A DNA stretch of 64,000 nucleotides, taken from the NCBI GenBank assembly GCA_910584965.1, contig CAJUDZ010000002.1, positions 124,001 through 188,000 of the forward strand, in the 5' to 3' direction. Under the pieces are notes generated by a model, which saw only the letters and a program-made list of their open reading frames with translations, made no database searches and had not been told where the DNA came from. Positions 9,111 through 17,754 of the stretch are shown in pieces. Position numbers and translations under genes: made by a program. The DNA is from an uncultured Lachnospiraceae bacterium. GTDB taxonomy: Bacteria; Bacillota; Clostridia; Lachnospirales; Lachnospiraceae. Within the stretch, counting starts at the first letter, position 1. The number at the start of each line of letters is the position of its first letter.

Positions 9111-11030
9111 ATGAGAACAAAGGAAGAAAAGACAGAAAACGCGGGAAACGCGAACGGGCATGAAAAGAAGGCCCGGGATATGAACGGGTATGAAACAAAG
9201 ACGGACGAGGGGGGCGGGCAGCTGCATCTGGCGGAGATAACGCCGGGATTCTGCCATTATCTCAGGTTCATCAACGAAGCCTGCCTGCTGGAAACGGAAG
9301 ACAGGCGGTACTGGCATCATTACAGCAGGATTGACGGAAAAATCCTGCCCGGTATCCTGGACGATTATGCGGTCGATTCTTCCGGCCGGCGTCATTCTTA
9401 CCGGATTCGGGAGGGACTTCGGTGGTCCGACGGACAGCCCGTTACGACGGAAGATGTGCGTTATGCGCTGGAGGACGTTCTGCTCTTGCCGGAACTGCAG
9501 AAATATCTTACCAATTCCCGCAACGCAAAGATCATGCTTCCGGAATGGGAATGGATATACTGGGGCGATCGGCCCGTCAGACTCCATATCACGGATGAAA
9601 GGCGTTTTACGCTGGAATTTTCCATTCCCTGTTACGGTTTTACGAAGATGCAGGTGCGGTCCGCCAGATGGCAGATGCTGATAAAGCCGGCCCATTATCT
9701 GAAACAGTTTCATTATCGTTATCAGGAAAAAGAGAAGCTGGCGGAAAAGATGCGTTCGGACGGATTTGACGGTAAGCCCTGGGATGTTTATTATCACGCA
9801 GTAGATCCGCCGGTCAGGGAAGCCGGATATTTTATGCCGGAACGGATTTTGCGCATCTGGGAATATCCTTCGCTGGATCCATGGATATACGAGAGCATTT
9901 CCACGCCGGAACGCTCCGTCTTATCCGGAAATCCTTATTATTATGAGAAAGATCAGGAAGGCGTCAGGCTCCCTTATATCGAAAAAATTGTCAGACAGCG
10001 TTACCGGTCCGAAGAAGAACTGACGGATGCGCTGCTGCGGGGCGCGTGCGGCCTGACGGGCTGTTTTCTCAAGTGCACGGACGCGGGACTTTTGCCGGAA
10101 ACGGTTCGGAAAGAATATACCATGCTGCGTTTAAGGCCCTGGCAGGTACAGCAGACGGTTTTTCTTGTGAATTTATGCCCGGAACAGGAATGGCTTCGAC
10201 CGTATGTACAGGATCTTCGTTTCCGGCTGGCCGTTTCCCTGTCTCTGGACCGGAATAAAATGCGGGATGAAGTATTCGGAGGGGACGGAACGCCCGCACA
10301 GATCGCGCCGGAATCATACAGACCCTATTATGAGGAAGGATTCTGCCGAAAACATGCGGGATACGATCCGGGCAAAGCGGAGAATCTCCTGGAGCAGATG
10401 GGAATCTGTTTCCCGGCCGGCAACGACGATGTACGCCGTTTTCCGAACGGAGAGCCGGCCTGTCTGGAGCTTGTTTACTATCCGGTAACGCCTCTGGCGG
10501 ACGAGGCGGTTTCTTTTCTGGAAAAGAGCCTCGCCGGGATTGGAATAAAACTGGAAATCGTCAGGCTTCACGACGGTTCCGGAATGGGGGATTATCAGGT
10601 GCGGAACCGGCATATTTTTATGGTGTGGGAACAGCCGGGAGACGATCCTTTTATTCCTTATCAGATCGGAGGATTAAGCGATTCCAGCCCGCTGTACTGG
10701 CGATGGTATGAAACAGGAGGAGAAGAGGGCGTGGAGCCGGTTCCGGAAATAAAGAAGCTGTATGCGCTCCGCGACCGGCTGAAAACGGCGGAGACGGACG
10801 AAGAACGATACCGGGCCGGGCGGGAAATTTACCGCCTTCAATCGGAAAATCTGTGGGTCATCGGTACCGTTGCCGGCGTGCGTCAGCCTTTTCTGGCACA
10901 CAGCCGGTTTGTCACAGGGTTAAGTGAAAAAGACACGCTGCATTCCGCCCTTTCTTCCGTGAAAACATGGCGGATAAGAAGTGAGGACGTCCGGGAAGGC
11001 GGACAAAAGGAAGCGGCGGTTACAGACTGA
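9111..11030 (+). CDS. Family-5 solute-binding-like protein without signal peptide (SgrR C-domain-like)
   Basis: 639 residues from the ATG at 9111, chosen because GAAGGA and GGAGGAG lie just upstream; an ATG at 9081 is possible. After a hydrophilic, charged N-terminus comes a domain like SBP_bac_5 (oligopeptide/nickel-binding proteins): GKILPGILDDYAVDSSGRR, then LRWSDGQPVTTEDVRYALED, and later RLAVSLSLDRNKMRDEVFGG. No signal peptide, lipobox or membrane segment is present, so it should be cytoplasmic. That recalls the C-terminal domain of the sugar-stress regulator SgrR, but no DNA-binding domain is seen at the N-terminus. It could be a cytoplasmic sugar sensor or an oligosaccharide-holding protein (inference). 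Position between permeases and glycosidases ties it to the glycan locus. Confidence 0.7.
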   Translation: MRTKEEKTENAGNANGHEKKARDMNGYETKTDEGGGQLHLAEITPGFCHYLRFINEACLLETEDRRYWHHYSRIDGKILPGILDDYAVDSSGRRHSYRIREGLRWSDGQPVTTEDVRYALEDVLLLPELQKYLTNSRNAKIMLPEWEWIYWGDRPVRLHITDERRFTLEFSIPCYGFTKMQVRSARWQMLIKPAHYLKQFHYRYQEKEKLAEKMRSDGFDGKPWDVYYHAVDPPVREAGYFMPERILRIWEYPSLDPWIYESISTPERSVLSGNPYYYEKDQEGVRLPYIEKIVRQRYRSEEELTDALLRGACGLTGCFLKCTDAGLLPETVRKEYTMLRLRPWQVQQTVFLVNLCPEQEWLRPYVQDLRFRLAVSLSLDRNKMRDEVFGGDGTPAQIAPESYRPYYEEGFCRKHAGYDPGKAENLLEQMGICFPAGNDDVRRFPNGEPACLELVYYPVTPLADEAVSFLEKSLAGIGIKLEIVRLHDGSGMGDYQVRNRHIFMVWEQPGDDPFIPYQIGGLSDSSPLYWRWYETGGEEGVEPVPEIKKLYALRDRLKTAETDEERYRAGREIYRLQSENLWVIGTVAGVRQPFLAHSRFVTGLSEKDTLHSALSSVKTWRIRSEDVREGGQKEAAVTD

Positions 11031-11053
11031 GAGAAAGGCAGGACTGATTGAGT

Positions 11054-14000
11054 ATGGAATATCGGGAAAGTATGACAGTCAATGAAGGCTGGGAAACAAT
11101 ATGGGCGGCTTCGGATACGGATTCGGCGCCGCCGGATGCCGGGGATGAGAAATGGAAATTGGTTTCCGTTCCGCATAACTGGGAACAGTACCACGGATAC
11201 CACCGGGTTTCCCACGGCAATCTGCACGGGACGGCATGGTATCGGAAAACGCTGGAATATCGCCGGGAATGGGAAGGAAAGAGGGTCTTTCTTTTCTTTG
11301 AAGGCGTCAGCGCCTATGCAGATGTCTGGCTGAATGAAACGTATCTCGGCTCCCATCAGGGCGGCAGAACCTGTTTTCAGGAAGAGCTGACGCCTTATCT
11401 GAATGCGGATAAACCGAATGTAATCCTGGTGCGGGCGAGCCACCCGGAAAAGATCAGGGACCTCCCGTGGATATGCGGAGGCTGTTTCGGCACGCCCAAT
11501 TCGGAGGGTTCGCAGCCTCTGGGAATTTTCCGGCCGGTACATATTCAGGTGACCGGTGAAGTCCGCGTGAGTCCCTTCGGCGTCTGTATTACGACGCCCA
11601 ATCTGCACGGCGCCGGTTCCGATATCAGAATTGAAAGCACGCTCGTGAATCTGGGAGCGGAAGAATGTTGTGTGACGGTGTGCCAGGAGCTGTTGGCGCC
11701 CGACGGACGGGTTTTGCGGACAGACAGGAAGGAAATGCCTCTGGGAGCCGGCGAAGAGGGCGGTATCACACAGACGATGGAGCATCAGGAGGAATTGTCT
11801 TTGTGGTATCCGGACGCGCCGGTTTTATACCGTATCAGAACGACCGTGTGGAAGGGACGGGAAAAGCTGGATTGTGTGGAGAACAGCTTCGGTTTCCGGG
11901 AAATCACATGGGAAAATTTCGACAGCCAGAAAAACAGGATGATCGATGAAAAGCGGCTGGATGAAAAACCGGGACAGGAAAATCGCAATTTTGTGGAATA
12001 TCTGCGCGGAAGCGAAGAATCCGACGTCGCCGTGACCGCGGGAGGCGTGGCGGTATATATCCGGGAATTTGCGCCCGAAAGAGTCGTTCTTGCGATCGAA
12101 ACGACCGTTAAAAACCGGACGAAGGGGAAACGCCGGATTCAGTTGGAATCCTTTGTACAGACATACAACCGGACGAAATCCATCGCCAATCTGATTACGC
12201 CGGCGGAACTGGAAGCCGGAGAGGAAATCCGTATCAGCCAGATTTGCGAGCCGCTGACATTTCCCGACCTCTGGTCCAGAGAAAATCCGTTTCTTCATAA
12301 CGTGATCAGCACGGTCCGCGGCGTGGATGAGGATTTGAAGGAATACTGCCAGACGAGCACCTCTTTTGCCATCTGCGCATGCGAAGGCATGGCCAATAAG
12401 GGAAACGCATATGTGGAACGGGAGGCGGGCCCGCATGGCGTAAAAAAACGTCTGCTTATTAACGGCCGGCATTATTTCCTGAACGGTTCCTGTGAATACG
12501 AGCATGAACTTGGAAACGACCATGCTTTCGGCGGAGAAATGATACGGACGAGAATGCAGATGTTTCGTGCCGCCGGTTTTAATGCTTTCCGGGAAGCGCA
12601 TTGTCCGCATAATCTGCGTTACCTGGAATACTGCGAGCAGAACGGTATCCTGTACTGGGCTCAGATGGGGGCGCATATATACTTTGATTCGGAAGCATTC
12701 CGGGAGAATTTCCTGAGGCTGACAAAAGAGTGGATGCTGGAGCGGAGAAATTCCCCCGCGGTCATTCTCTGGAGCATTCAGAACGAATCCATGCTTCCTT
12801 CGGATTTCACCAGAACCGTGACGGAGCTGATTCATGAGATGGATGCCTCTTCGCCGGAGCAGCGGAAGGTGGTCACATGCAACGGCGGAACGGGAAGCGA
12901 CTGGAACATCCCTCAGAACTGGTCCGGGACTTACGGCGGAAGCGTTGAAAACTACGGGAAAGAACTGGTTAAAATGCAGCTGGTGGGAGAGTATGGACAA
13001 TACCGCGTGCGGGGAAGCCACCGGGAAGGGGATATGGAACCTTTGCAGAACAGCGGAGGAGATGTCCCGGAAGAACTGTTTACCTATTGCCTGGAAACGA
13101 AGGTACGGGAAGCGGAAAAGGTGCGGGAATACTGTTACGGCCATTTCCAGTGGATTTTTACGAGTCATGCCAATCCGGGCAGAGAACTTCTGTACTGTCT
13201 GGACGGCAAAGGCTCTAACCGGATAGGCGTGGTGAACAGCAAAGGGCTGTTTACCTGCTGGGGAGAACCGACGGATGCCTATTATATGTACCGGGCAAAC
13301 TACACTTCACCCCGGGAAGCGGCGGTACTCTATATTGCTTCCCATTCCTGGCCGGACCGTTTTCAGACGGAAACGGAGGCGGATATCGCGGTTTATACAA
13401 ACTGTGAAGAGGCGGAACTCTATAACGATTTCGGGGAAATATTGCTGGGGCGGCAGAAAACGGGGGAAAAAGGAACCCACCTGATTTTCAGGCAGGTGCC
13501 CGTAAAATGGGGGGTTCTCACGGCGAAGGGATATGTGGACGGAAAACATGCCGTTACCGACCGGATCTTTTTTCCGGCCTTACCGCTTCCGGAAAGATCG
13601 GCCTGTTCTTCCGGGGAAGGCATCGCCCGGCAGGATGATATCGTATCGTCGCAGCCCGATGACTGTTACCGCGTAAACTGCGGCGGGGCCGACTATCGGG
13701 ATGCCGGCGGACGAATCTGGATGGAAGACCGGAAATACGAAGAAGGCGGCTGGGGATGGCAGTCATGGGGAATGGACTTCGACCATGTGGAAGATGAGAT
13801 CGGAAGCTTTGCGGAAATGTATGATGCGGTTGAAAATACAGAAGAGGCGGAACTTTTCCGACAGTTCCGTTTTGGCCGCGACCGGCTGACGTATACGTTT
13901 CCGGTAAAAGAGGGCAATTATCTCGTGGAACTGTATTTTCTGGAGCCCTGGTACGGGACGGCCGGAGAACACGCGGAAGGATGGAGACTGTTTGATGTAT

Positions 14001-14179
14001 CAATAAACGGTAAAACGTATATCAATAAGCTGGATATCTGGAAAGAAGCCGGAGGTGCGGGGAAGGCGCTGAGAAAACAGATACATGTTTCGGCGGCGCA
14101 GGGAACGATTCGGATTGCTTTCCCGAAAGTATATAGCAATCAGGCAGTTATTCAGGCAATACGGATTGCGCGGGAATAA
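11054..14179 (+). CDS. GH2 family glycosidase with C-terminal malectin-like domain
   Basis: 1041 residues from the ATG at 11054; a TTG at 11048 is better spaced from AAGGCAGG and could be the true start, adding two residues. The order is a GH2 sugar-binding domain (WKLVSVPHNWEQ..GTAWYRKTL), an Ig-like domain, and a TIM barrel from about residue 460 (RHYFLNGSCEYEHE). The likely acid/base is Glu578 in WSIQNES, and the likely nucleophile Glu646 in LVGEYGQY. The last ~180 residues (from YRVNCGGADYRDAGG) resemble malectin domains, which bind carbohydrate. No signal peptide is seen. GH2 covers beta-galactosidases, beta-glucuronidases, beta-mannosidases and alpha-arabinopyranosidases; the exact specificity cannot be read from the sequence, though beta-galactosidase fits the neighbours. 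Confidence 0.88.
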   Translation: MEYRESMTVNEGWETIWAASDTDSAPPDAGDEKWKLVSVPHNWEQYHGYHRVSHGNLHGTAWYRKTLEYRREWEGKRVFLFFEGVSAYADVWLNETYLGSHQGGRTCFQEELTPYLNADKPNVILVRASHPEKIRDLPWICGGCFGTPNSEGSQPLGIFRPVHIQVTGEVRVSPFGVCITTPNLHGAGSDIRIESTLVNLGAEECCVTVCQELLAPDGRVLRTDRKEMPLGAGEEGGITQTMEHQEELSLWYPDAPVLYRIRTTVWKGREKLDCVENSFGFREITWENFDSQKNRMIDEKRLDEKPGQENRNFVEYLRGSEESDVAVTAGGVAVYIREFAPERVVLAIETTVKNRTKGKRRIQLESFVQTYNRTKSIANLITPAELEAGEEIRISQICEPLTFPDLWSRENPFLHNVISTVRGVDEDLKEYCQTSTSFAICACEGMANKGNAYVEREAGPHGVKKRLLINGRHYFLNGSCEYEHELGNDHAFGGEMIRTRMQMFRAAGFNAFREAHCPHNLRYLEYCEQNGILYWAQMGAHIYFDSEAFRENFLRLTKEWMLERRNSPAVILWSIQNESMLPSDFTRTVTELIHEMDASSPEQRKVVTCNGGTGSDWNIPQNWSGTYGGSVENYGKELVKMQLVGEYGQYRVRGSHREGDMEPLQNSGGDVPEELFTYCLETKVREAEKVREYCYGHFQWIFTSHANPGRELLYCLDGKGSNRIGVVNSKGLFTCWGEPTDAYYMYRANYTSPREAAVLYIASHSWPDRFQTETEADIAVYTNCEEAELYNDFGEILLGRQKTGEKGTHLIFRQVPVKWGVLTAKGYVDGKHAVTDRIFFPALPLPERSACSSGEGIARQDDIVSSQPDDCYRVNCGGADYRDAGGRIWMEDRKYEEGGWGWQSWGMDFDHVEDEIGSFAEMYDAVENTEEAELFRQFRFGRDRLTYTFPVKEGNYLVELYFLEPWYGTAGEHAEGWRLFDVSINGKTYINKLDIWKEAGGAGKALRKQIHVSAAQGTIRIAFPKVYSNQAVIQAIRIARE

Positions 14180-14200
14180 AAGAAAGGCGTGGGTGTTTGG

Positions 14201-15343
14201 ATGGACCGGATAGAAAAAGAACTGGCAAAAAGGAACCTTCCGGATTTTATGGAGAAAGATCAGGCGGAAAGCGAATTTGGAAAACAACGGGAAAAGACCG
14301 CGCGTACCCTGCGGGATGTACTTTATGGGAGCATGCCGTTTGCGGAATACGAAACTTGCTTCCGGGAAGCGGGGAAGGAGGAAGACGCGTATGGCGGCCG
14401 GGCGGTCCTGTACCATATTCTGGCGACGATAACCGTCTATGGAAAGCCGGTGTCCTTTCCCTTTCAGGTCGTACTTCCCAAAAAAAAGCCGGGAGGGGGA
14501 ACGGAAAAAGGAACCTTTCTCTATGCGGGCTTTACATCCATACCGGGGGACGGCATCGGGGAATATGTGCTGGAGCGGGGTTATGGAATCGCGCATGTGT
14601 TTTATCAGGATATGGCGGCGGACTGCCCGGACCGTTTTCAAAGCGGCCTGGGCAGGGCAGGAGCCAGAAATCCGCATCACAGCGCCGGCAAAGTGGCGCT
14701 GTGGGCTTTTGGGCTGTCCCGGGTGATGGATTATCTGGAACAGACGTCTTTGGTGGACATCGGGCGGGTGGCCGTAATGGGGCATTCCCGGCTCGGAAAA
14801 ACCGCGCTGGCGGCCGGGGCTTTTGACGAACGGTTTTCGCTGACCGCGGCCATCCAGTCGGGGGCTGGCGGCGCGGCGCTGTTTCGCGGGAAAAAGGGCG
14901 AACAGCTGAAAGATCTTTACAGAGAGCATTCCAGAGAATGGCTGTGTCCGGGCGTGTACGAGTACCGGGAACGGGTTGATGAGCTGCCCTTTGACCAGCA
15001 TTTTCTGGCGGCCCTGACGGCGCCCCGGCATCTGTATATCGGTTCGGCGCTCAGCGATTTCTGGGCGGACCCGCTGTCGGAATATCTCTTCTGTGCGGCC
15101 GGAACCAAAGCCTATCGTATGCTGGGAGCCCGGGGACTCGTCCGGAAAAAGGAAGCGGAGGAAATTCTGTTTCAGGAGGAAGAGGGCGCAGGGAAAAATG
15201 CGGCCGGGGAAGAACATCTGTGGGGAATTGCGGGAGAATCCATGGAAGGGGAAATCGGCTGGCATTGCCGTTACGGAACGCATTATCTGAGCATTCTGGA
15301 TTGGGAGCAGGTTATCAGGTATCGTGAAATCCATCGGATATGA
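14201..15343 (+). CDS. CE15-like alpha/beta-hydrolase esterase
   Basis: 380 residues. The ATG at 14201 is preferred; a GTG at 14189 sits only one base from the AGAAAGG site. The nucleophile elbow is MGHSRLGK with Ser196, close to the G-[CH]-S-R-x-G-K signature of CE15 glucuronoyl esterases and related acetyl esterases. A likely catalytic His is in RYGTHYLS near the C-terminus, and PRHLYIGSALSDFWADPLSEY follows the family pattern. No signal peptide is visible, so a cytoplasmic role on imported oligosaccharides is likely. It follows the GH2 gene by 21 bases and probably closes this operon. It might remove acetyl or glucuronoyl ester groups; the substrate is not established. Confidence 0.75.
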   Translation: MDRIEKELAKRNLPDFMEKDQAESEFGKQREKTARTLRDVLYGSMPFAEYETCFREAGKEEDAYGGRAVLYHILATITVYGKPVSFPFQVVLPKKKPGGGTEKGTFLYAGFTSIPGDGIGEYVLERGYGIAHVFYQDMAADCPDRFQSGLGRAGARNPHHSAGKVALWAFGLSRVMDYLEQTSLVDIGRVAVMGHSRLGKTALAAGAFDERFSLTAAIQSGAGGAALFRGKKGEQLKDLYREHSREWLCPGVYEYRERVDELPFDQHFLAALTAPRHLYIGSALSDFWADPLSEYLFCAAGTKAYRMLGARGLVRKKEAEEILFQEEEGAGKNAAGEEHLWGIAGESMEGEIGWHCRYGTHYLSILDWEQVIRYREIHRI

Positions 15344-15443
15344 TGGTATTGATCCCATTGCAGTTCTCAGACGTAAGAACGAATCCGCTTTCGCCTGATT
15401 GGAAATACTTTTCGCCCATTTGGCAGGGAACGCTTCCGGCGCA

Positions 15444-15472
15444 TTGACTTGCTTCAGCGTCTGTACTATACT
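15444..15472 (+). promoter_or_regulatory. Sigma-70 type promoter for the HMA/MATE/thioesterase genes
   Basis: TTGACT at 15444-15449 and TATACT at 15467-15472 with a 17-base spacer. It lies 74 bases before the HMA gene, in a 200-base gap that otherwise shows nothing clear. Confidence 0.75.
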
Positions 15473-15545
15473 GTGTCCATGATGATTAAACAAATACTTA
15501 ATCATTCATTCTAATAAAGAGTATCTGCAAGGAGGCGTTATCCCT

Positions 15546-15764
15546 ATGAAAAAAACTTACCAAATTGAAGTCGATTGTGCGAACTGTGCAAATCTGATGG
15601 AAGATGCTGCCCGTAAGACTTCCGGTGTGCTGAGCGCTACTGTCAATTTCATGACGCAGAAAATGATTGTCGAATTTGAGGAAGGGCAGGAGCCGAAGAC
15701 CGTGATGAAGGACGTTCTGAAGGCCTGCAGGAAAGTGGAGCCGGATTGTGAGATTTTCCTTTAA
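15546..15764 (+). CDS. HMA-domain metal-binding protein
   Basis: 72 residues, ATG after AAGGAGG. The whole protein is one heavy-metal-associated (HMA) fold: YQIEVDCANCANLMEDAARK carries the CxxC pair (Cys-Ala-Asn-Cys) at the usual place, followed by GVLSATVNFMTQKMIVEFEEG. Such small proteins carry copper or other soft metals, or are orphans of P-type ATPase N-domains. Unusually, no metal ATPase is next to it; the downstream genes are a MATE exporter and a thioesterase. The classical MxCxxC is VDCANC here, so metal choice is uncertain. Confidence 0.85.
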   Translation: MKKTYQIEVDCANCANLMEDAARKTSGVLSATVNFMTQKMIVEFEEGQEPKTVMKDVLKACRKVEPDCEIFL

Positions 15765-15788
15765 TCAGGCACCGTCAGATATGAAAAG

Positions 15789-17174
15789 ATGATGGGTAAA
15801 AAAATAACGGACCGGATGTCCGGTCAAAGTATGCTGTTCACAATTCTGGCCCTTGCGTGGCCGACCATGCTGGAACAGCTTATGCAGACGGCCGTTCAGT
15901 ATATCGATACGGCAATGGTGGGGGCGCTTGGGACGCAGGCGACTGCGGCCGTAGGTTCTACCGGGACGGTCAACTGGCTCATCGGCAGCACGATTTCGGC
16001 GGTGGGCGTAGGATTTCTTTCTTATATAGCAAAAGCAGACGGGGCAGGTGATCGGACTGCCGCGAAGCGTGCGTCGGCGCAGGCCGTTCTGATTACGGGT
16101 ATTCTGGGCGTTTTCTTTACGGTGCTGACGGTATCGTTAAGCGGTATGATTCCCGTCTGGATGCAGGTGGATTCCGCCATACAGGAAATGGCATCCGCCT
16201 ATTTTCTGATTTTATATCTGCCGATGCTGCCGCGGACAGCGAGTATTATTTTCGGCACGGTGCTTCGCTCTGCGGGGGATACGAAGTCGCCGATGAAGAT
16301 CGGGCTGTTTGTGAATCTCATCAATGTGGTGCTGAATTTTCTCCTGATCTATCCGACCCGGCAGGTTTTTCTTTTTTCTGTTCCGTTTACCGTATGGGGA
16401 GCCGGTCTTGGAGTGATCGGGGCGGCCATTGCCAGCGCCGCCGCGTTTACGGCGGGAGGCATCTGTATCACCTGTGTGCTCTGGCGGCATCGGACGATTT
16501 CGCCGAGAGGACAGAGATTTTCCCCGGATATGCAGATACTGCAGCCCTGTATGAAAGTGGCGTTTCCGAATATGCTGCAGCGTTTTGGCACTTCCCTCGG
16601 GTATGTGGCGTTTGCGGCAATGATTAATTCGCTCGGCGAGGTGTCGACGGCGGCGCACACGATTGCCAATACGGTAGAATCTGCTTTTTATATTCCGGGG
16701 TATGGAATGCAGACGGCGGCGGCAACCCTGGCGGGCAATGCTTATGGAGCCCGCGACGGAAAACGCATGAAGCAGCTTGCATCCATATTTATTCCGCTTG
16801 AAATGGTTTTGATGACGATTTCCGGTGCATGCCTTTTTTGGGCCGCACCGTTTTTGATGCGGCTTTTTTCTGTCCAGACGGCTGTTATTTCATTAGGAAC
16901 AACAGTGCTCCGCATGGTGGCGGTTTCAGAGCCGTTTTATGGATTTTCCATCATTGTCGAAGGATTTATGATGGGTATTGGAAAGACAAAAGCGCCTTTT
17001 GTCTATAATATGATTGGCATGTGGCTTGTCCGTATTCTGGGAACTTTTATCTGCACACAGTTTTTGGGGCTTGGACTGGTTTGGGCATGGGCCTGCATGA
17101 TCGCCCATAATCTGCTGCTATTTGTGCTGTTTCTGATTTGCTATGTGCGGGGCGTATGGAATACTGAAGTCTGA
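15789..17174 (+). CDS. MATE family efflux transporter
   Basis: 461 residues with about 12 membrane segments. It begins GQSMLFTILALAWPTMLEQL, and QYIDTAMVGALGTQATAAVG is the conserved first-bundle MATE motif; the second half repeats it (AAHTIANTVESAFYIPGYGM). MATE proteins export cationic drugs, metabolites or dyes using Na+ or H+ gradients. It follows the HMA gene by 24 bases and precedes the thioesterase by 21, so the three probably share the promoter at 15444-15472. The substrate is unknown. The ATG at 15789 is followed by a second ATG, and the ribosome site is weak (GAAAAG). Confidence 0.92.
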   Translation: MMGKKITDRMSGQSMLFTILALAWPTMLEQLMQTAVQYIDTAMVGALGTQATAAVGSTGTVNWLIGSTISAVGVGFLSYIAKADGAGDRTAAKRASAQAVLITGILGVFFTVLTVSLSGMIPVWMQVDSAIQEMASAYFLILYLPMLPRTASIIFGTVLRSAGDTKSPMKIGLFVNLINVVLNFLLIYPTRQVFLFSVPFTVWGAGLGVIGAAIASAAAFTAGGICITCVLWRHRTISPRGQRFSPDMQILQPCMKVAFPNMLQRFGTSLGYVAFAAMINSLGEVSTAAHTIANTVESAFYIPGYGMQTAAATLAGNAYGARDGKRMKQLASIFIPLEMVLMTISGACLFWAAPFLMRLFSVQTAVISLGTTVLRMVAVSEPFYGFSIIVEGFMMGIGKTKAPFVYNMIGMWLVRILGTFICTQFLGLGLVWAWACMIAHNLLLFVLFLICYVRGVWNTEV

Positions 17175-17195
17175 AAGAAGGGAAAGGGCAGCAAT

Positions 17196-17663
17196 ATGAA
17201 AAAGAAGGTATCGGAATCCAGAATAGAACAGGTATATCAGGTAAGGCCGGAGCATTTAAACGGCGCCGGAAGGCTGTTTGGCGGGAAATTGATGGAGTGG
17301 ATTGACGAGCTGGCAGGCCTTGTCGGTATCCGGCATGCCCAGCGGGATGTGATAACGGCGTCCGTTGACAATCTGAAATTCATCCGGGGCGCATATTTAA
17401 AAGATCTGCTCGTGTTGATCGGAAGGGTGACGTTTGTGGGCAGAACCTCCATGGAGGTGCGCGTGGACACTTATATAGAAAGCATCGACGGAATCCGTAA
17501 ACCCATAAACAGGGCTTATTTGACGCTGGTTGCGGTTGACGGGGACGGAAATCCCGTAGAAGTGCCCGGGCTGCTGATCGAGACGGAGGCGGAAAGAGCG
17601 GAATGGGAAGCGGGAATCAGGAGACGGGAAATGCGTAAAATGCGAAGAGAAGAAGGCTTTTGA
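17196..17663 (+). CDS. Hotdog-fold acyl-CoA thioesterase (YciA/BACH type)
   Basis: 155 residues. RPEHLNGAGRLFGGKLMEWI followed by DELAGLVGIRHAQ is the hotdog signature of this family (N-x-x-G-x-x-x-G-G-x-L-M-x-x-x-D), with the Asp as probable catalytic residue. TASVDNLKFIRGAYLKDLL matches the second conserved strand. These enzymes hydrolyse acyl-CoA to free acid and CoA in the cytoplasm. It lies 21 bases after the MATE gene with GAAGGGAAAGG before its ATG. A functional link to the MATE exporter is not evident. Confidence 0.88.
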   Translation: MKKKVSESRIEQVYQVRPEHLNGAGRLFGGKLMEWIDELAGLVGIRHAQRDVITASVDNLKFIRGAYLKDLLVLIGRVTFVGRTSMEVRVDTYIESIDGIRKPINRAYLTLVAVDGDGNPVEVPGLLIETEAERAEWEAGIRRREMRKMRREEGF

Positions 17664-17680
17664 TTTTTATGATTTTCTCC

Positions 17681-17711
17681 TTGACCGTACAGTTACTGTA
17701 CGGTCTATTAT
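17681..17711 (+). promoter_or_regulatory. Promoter with a perfect 23-bp dyad operator before a MATE gene
   Basis: TTGACC at 17681-17686 and TATTAT at 17706-17711 (19-base spacer) frame a perfect dyad, GACCGTACAG (17683-17692) and CTGTACGGTC (17696-17705) around TTA. The dyad fills the space between -35 and -10, as expected of a TetR-type repressor site. No T-run follows, so a terminator role for the upstream gene is less likely. No TetR gene is in the window. Confidence 0.65.
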
Positions 17712-17754
17712 ATTGCTAATGAAAGGGAAAAGCAGAACAAAAGGAGGAAATCAT

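Noticed and set aside
11825..13168. Long minus-strand open frame across the GH2 gene
   Set aside because: It lies inside a clearly conserved gene, has no ribosome site or family motif, and is explained by codon use of the + strand gene.
15344..15443. Regulatory RNA in the gap after the esterase gene
   Set aside because: No stable hairpin, terminator or conserved motif could be found before the promoter at 15444.
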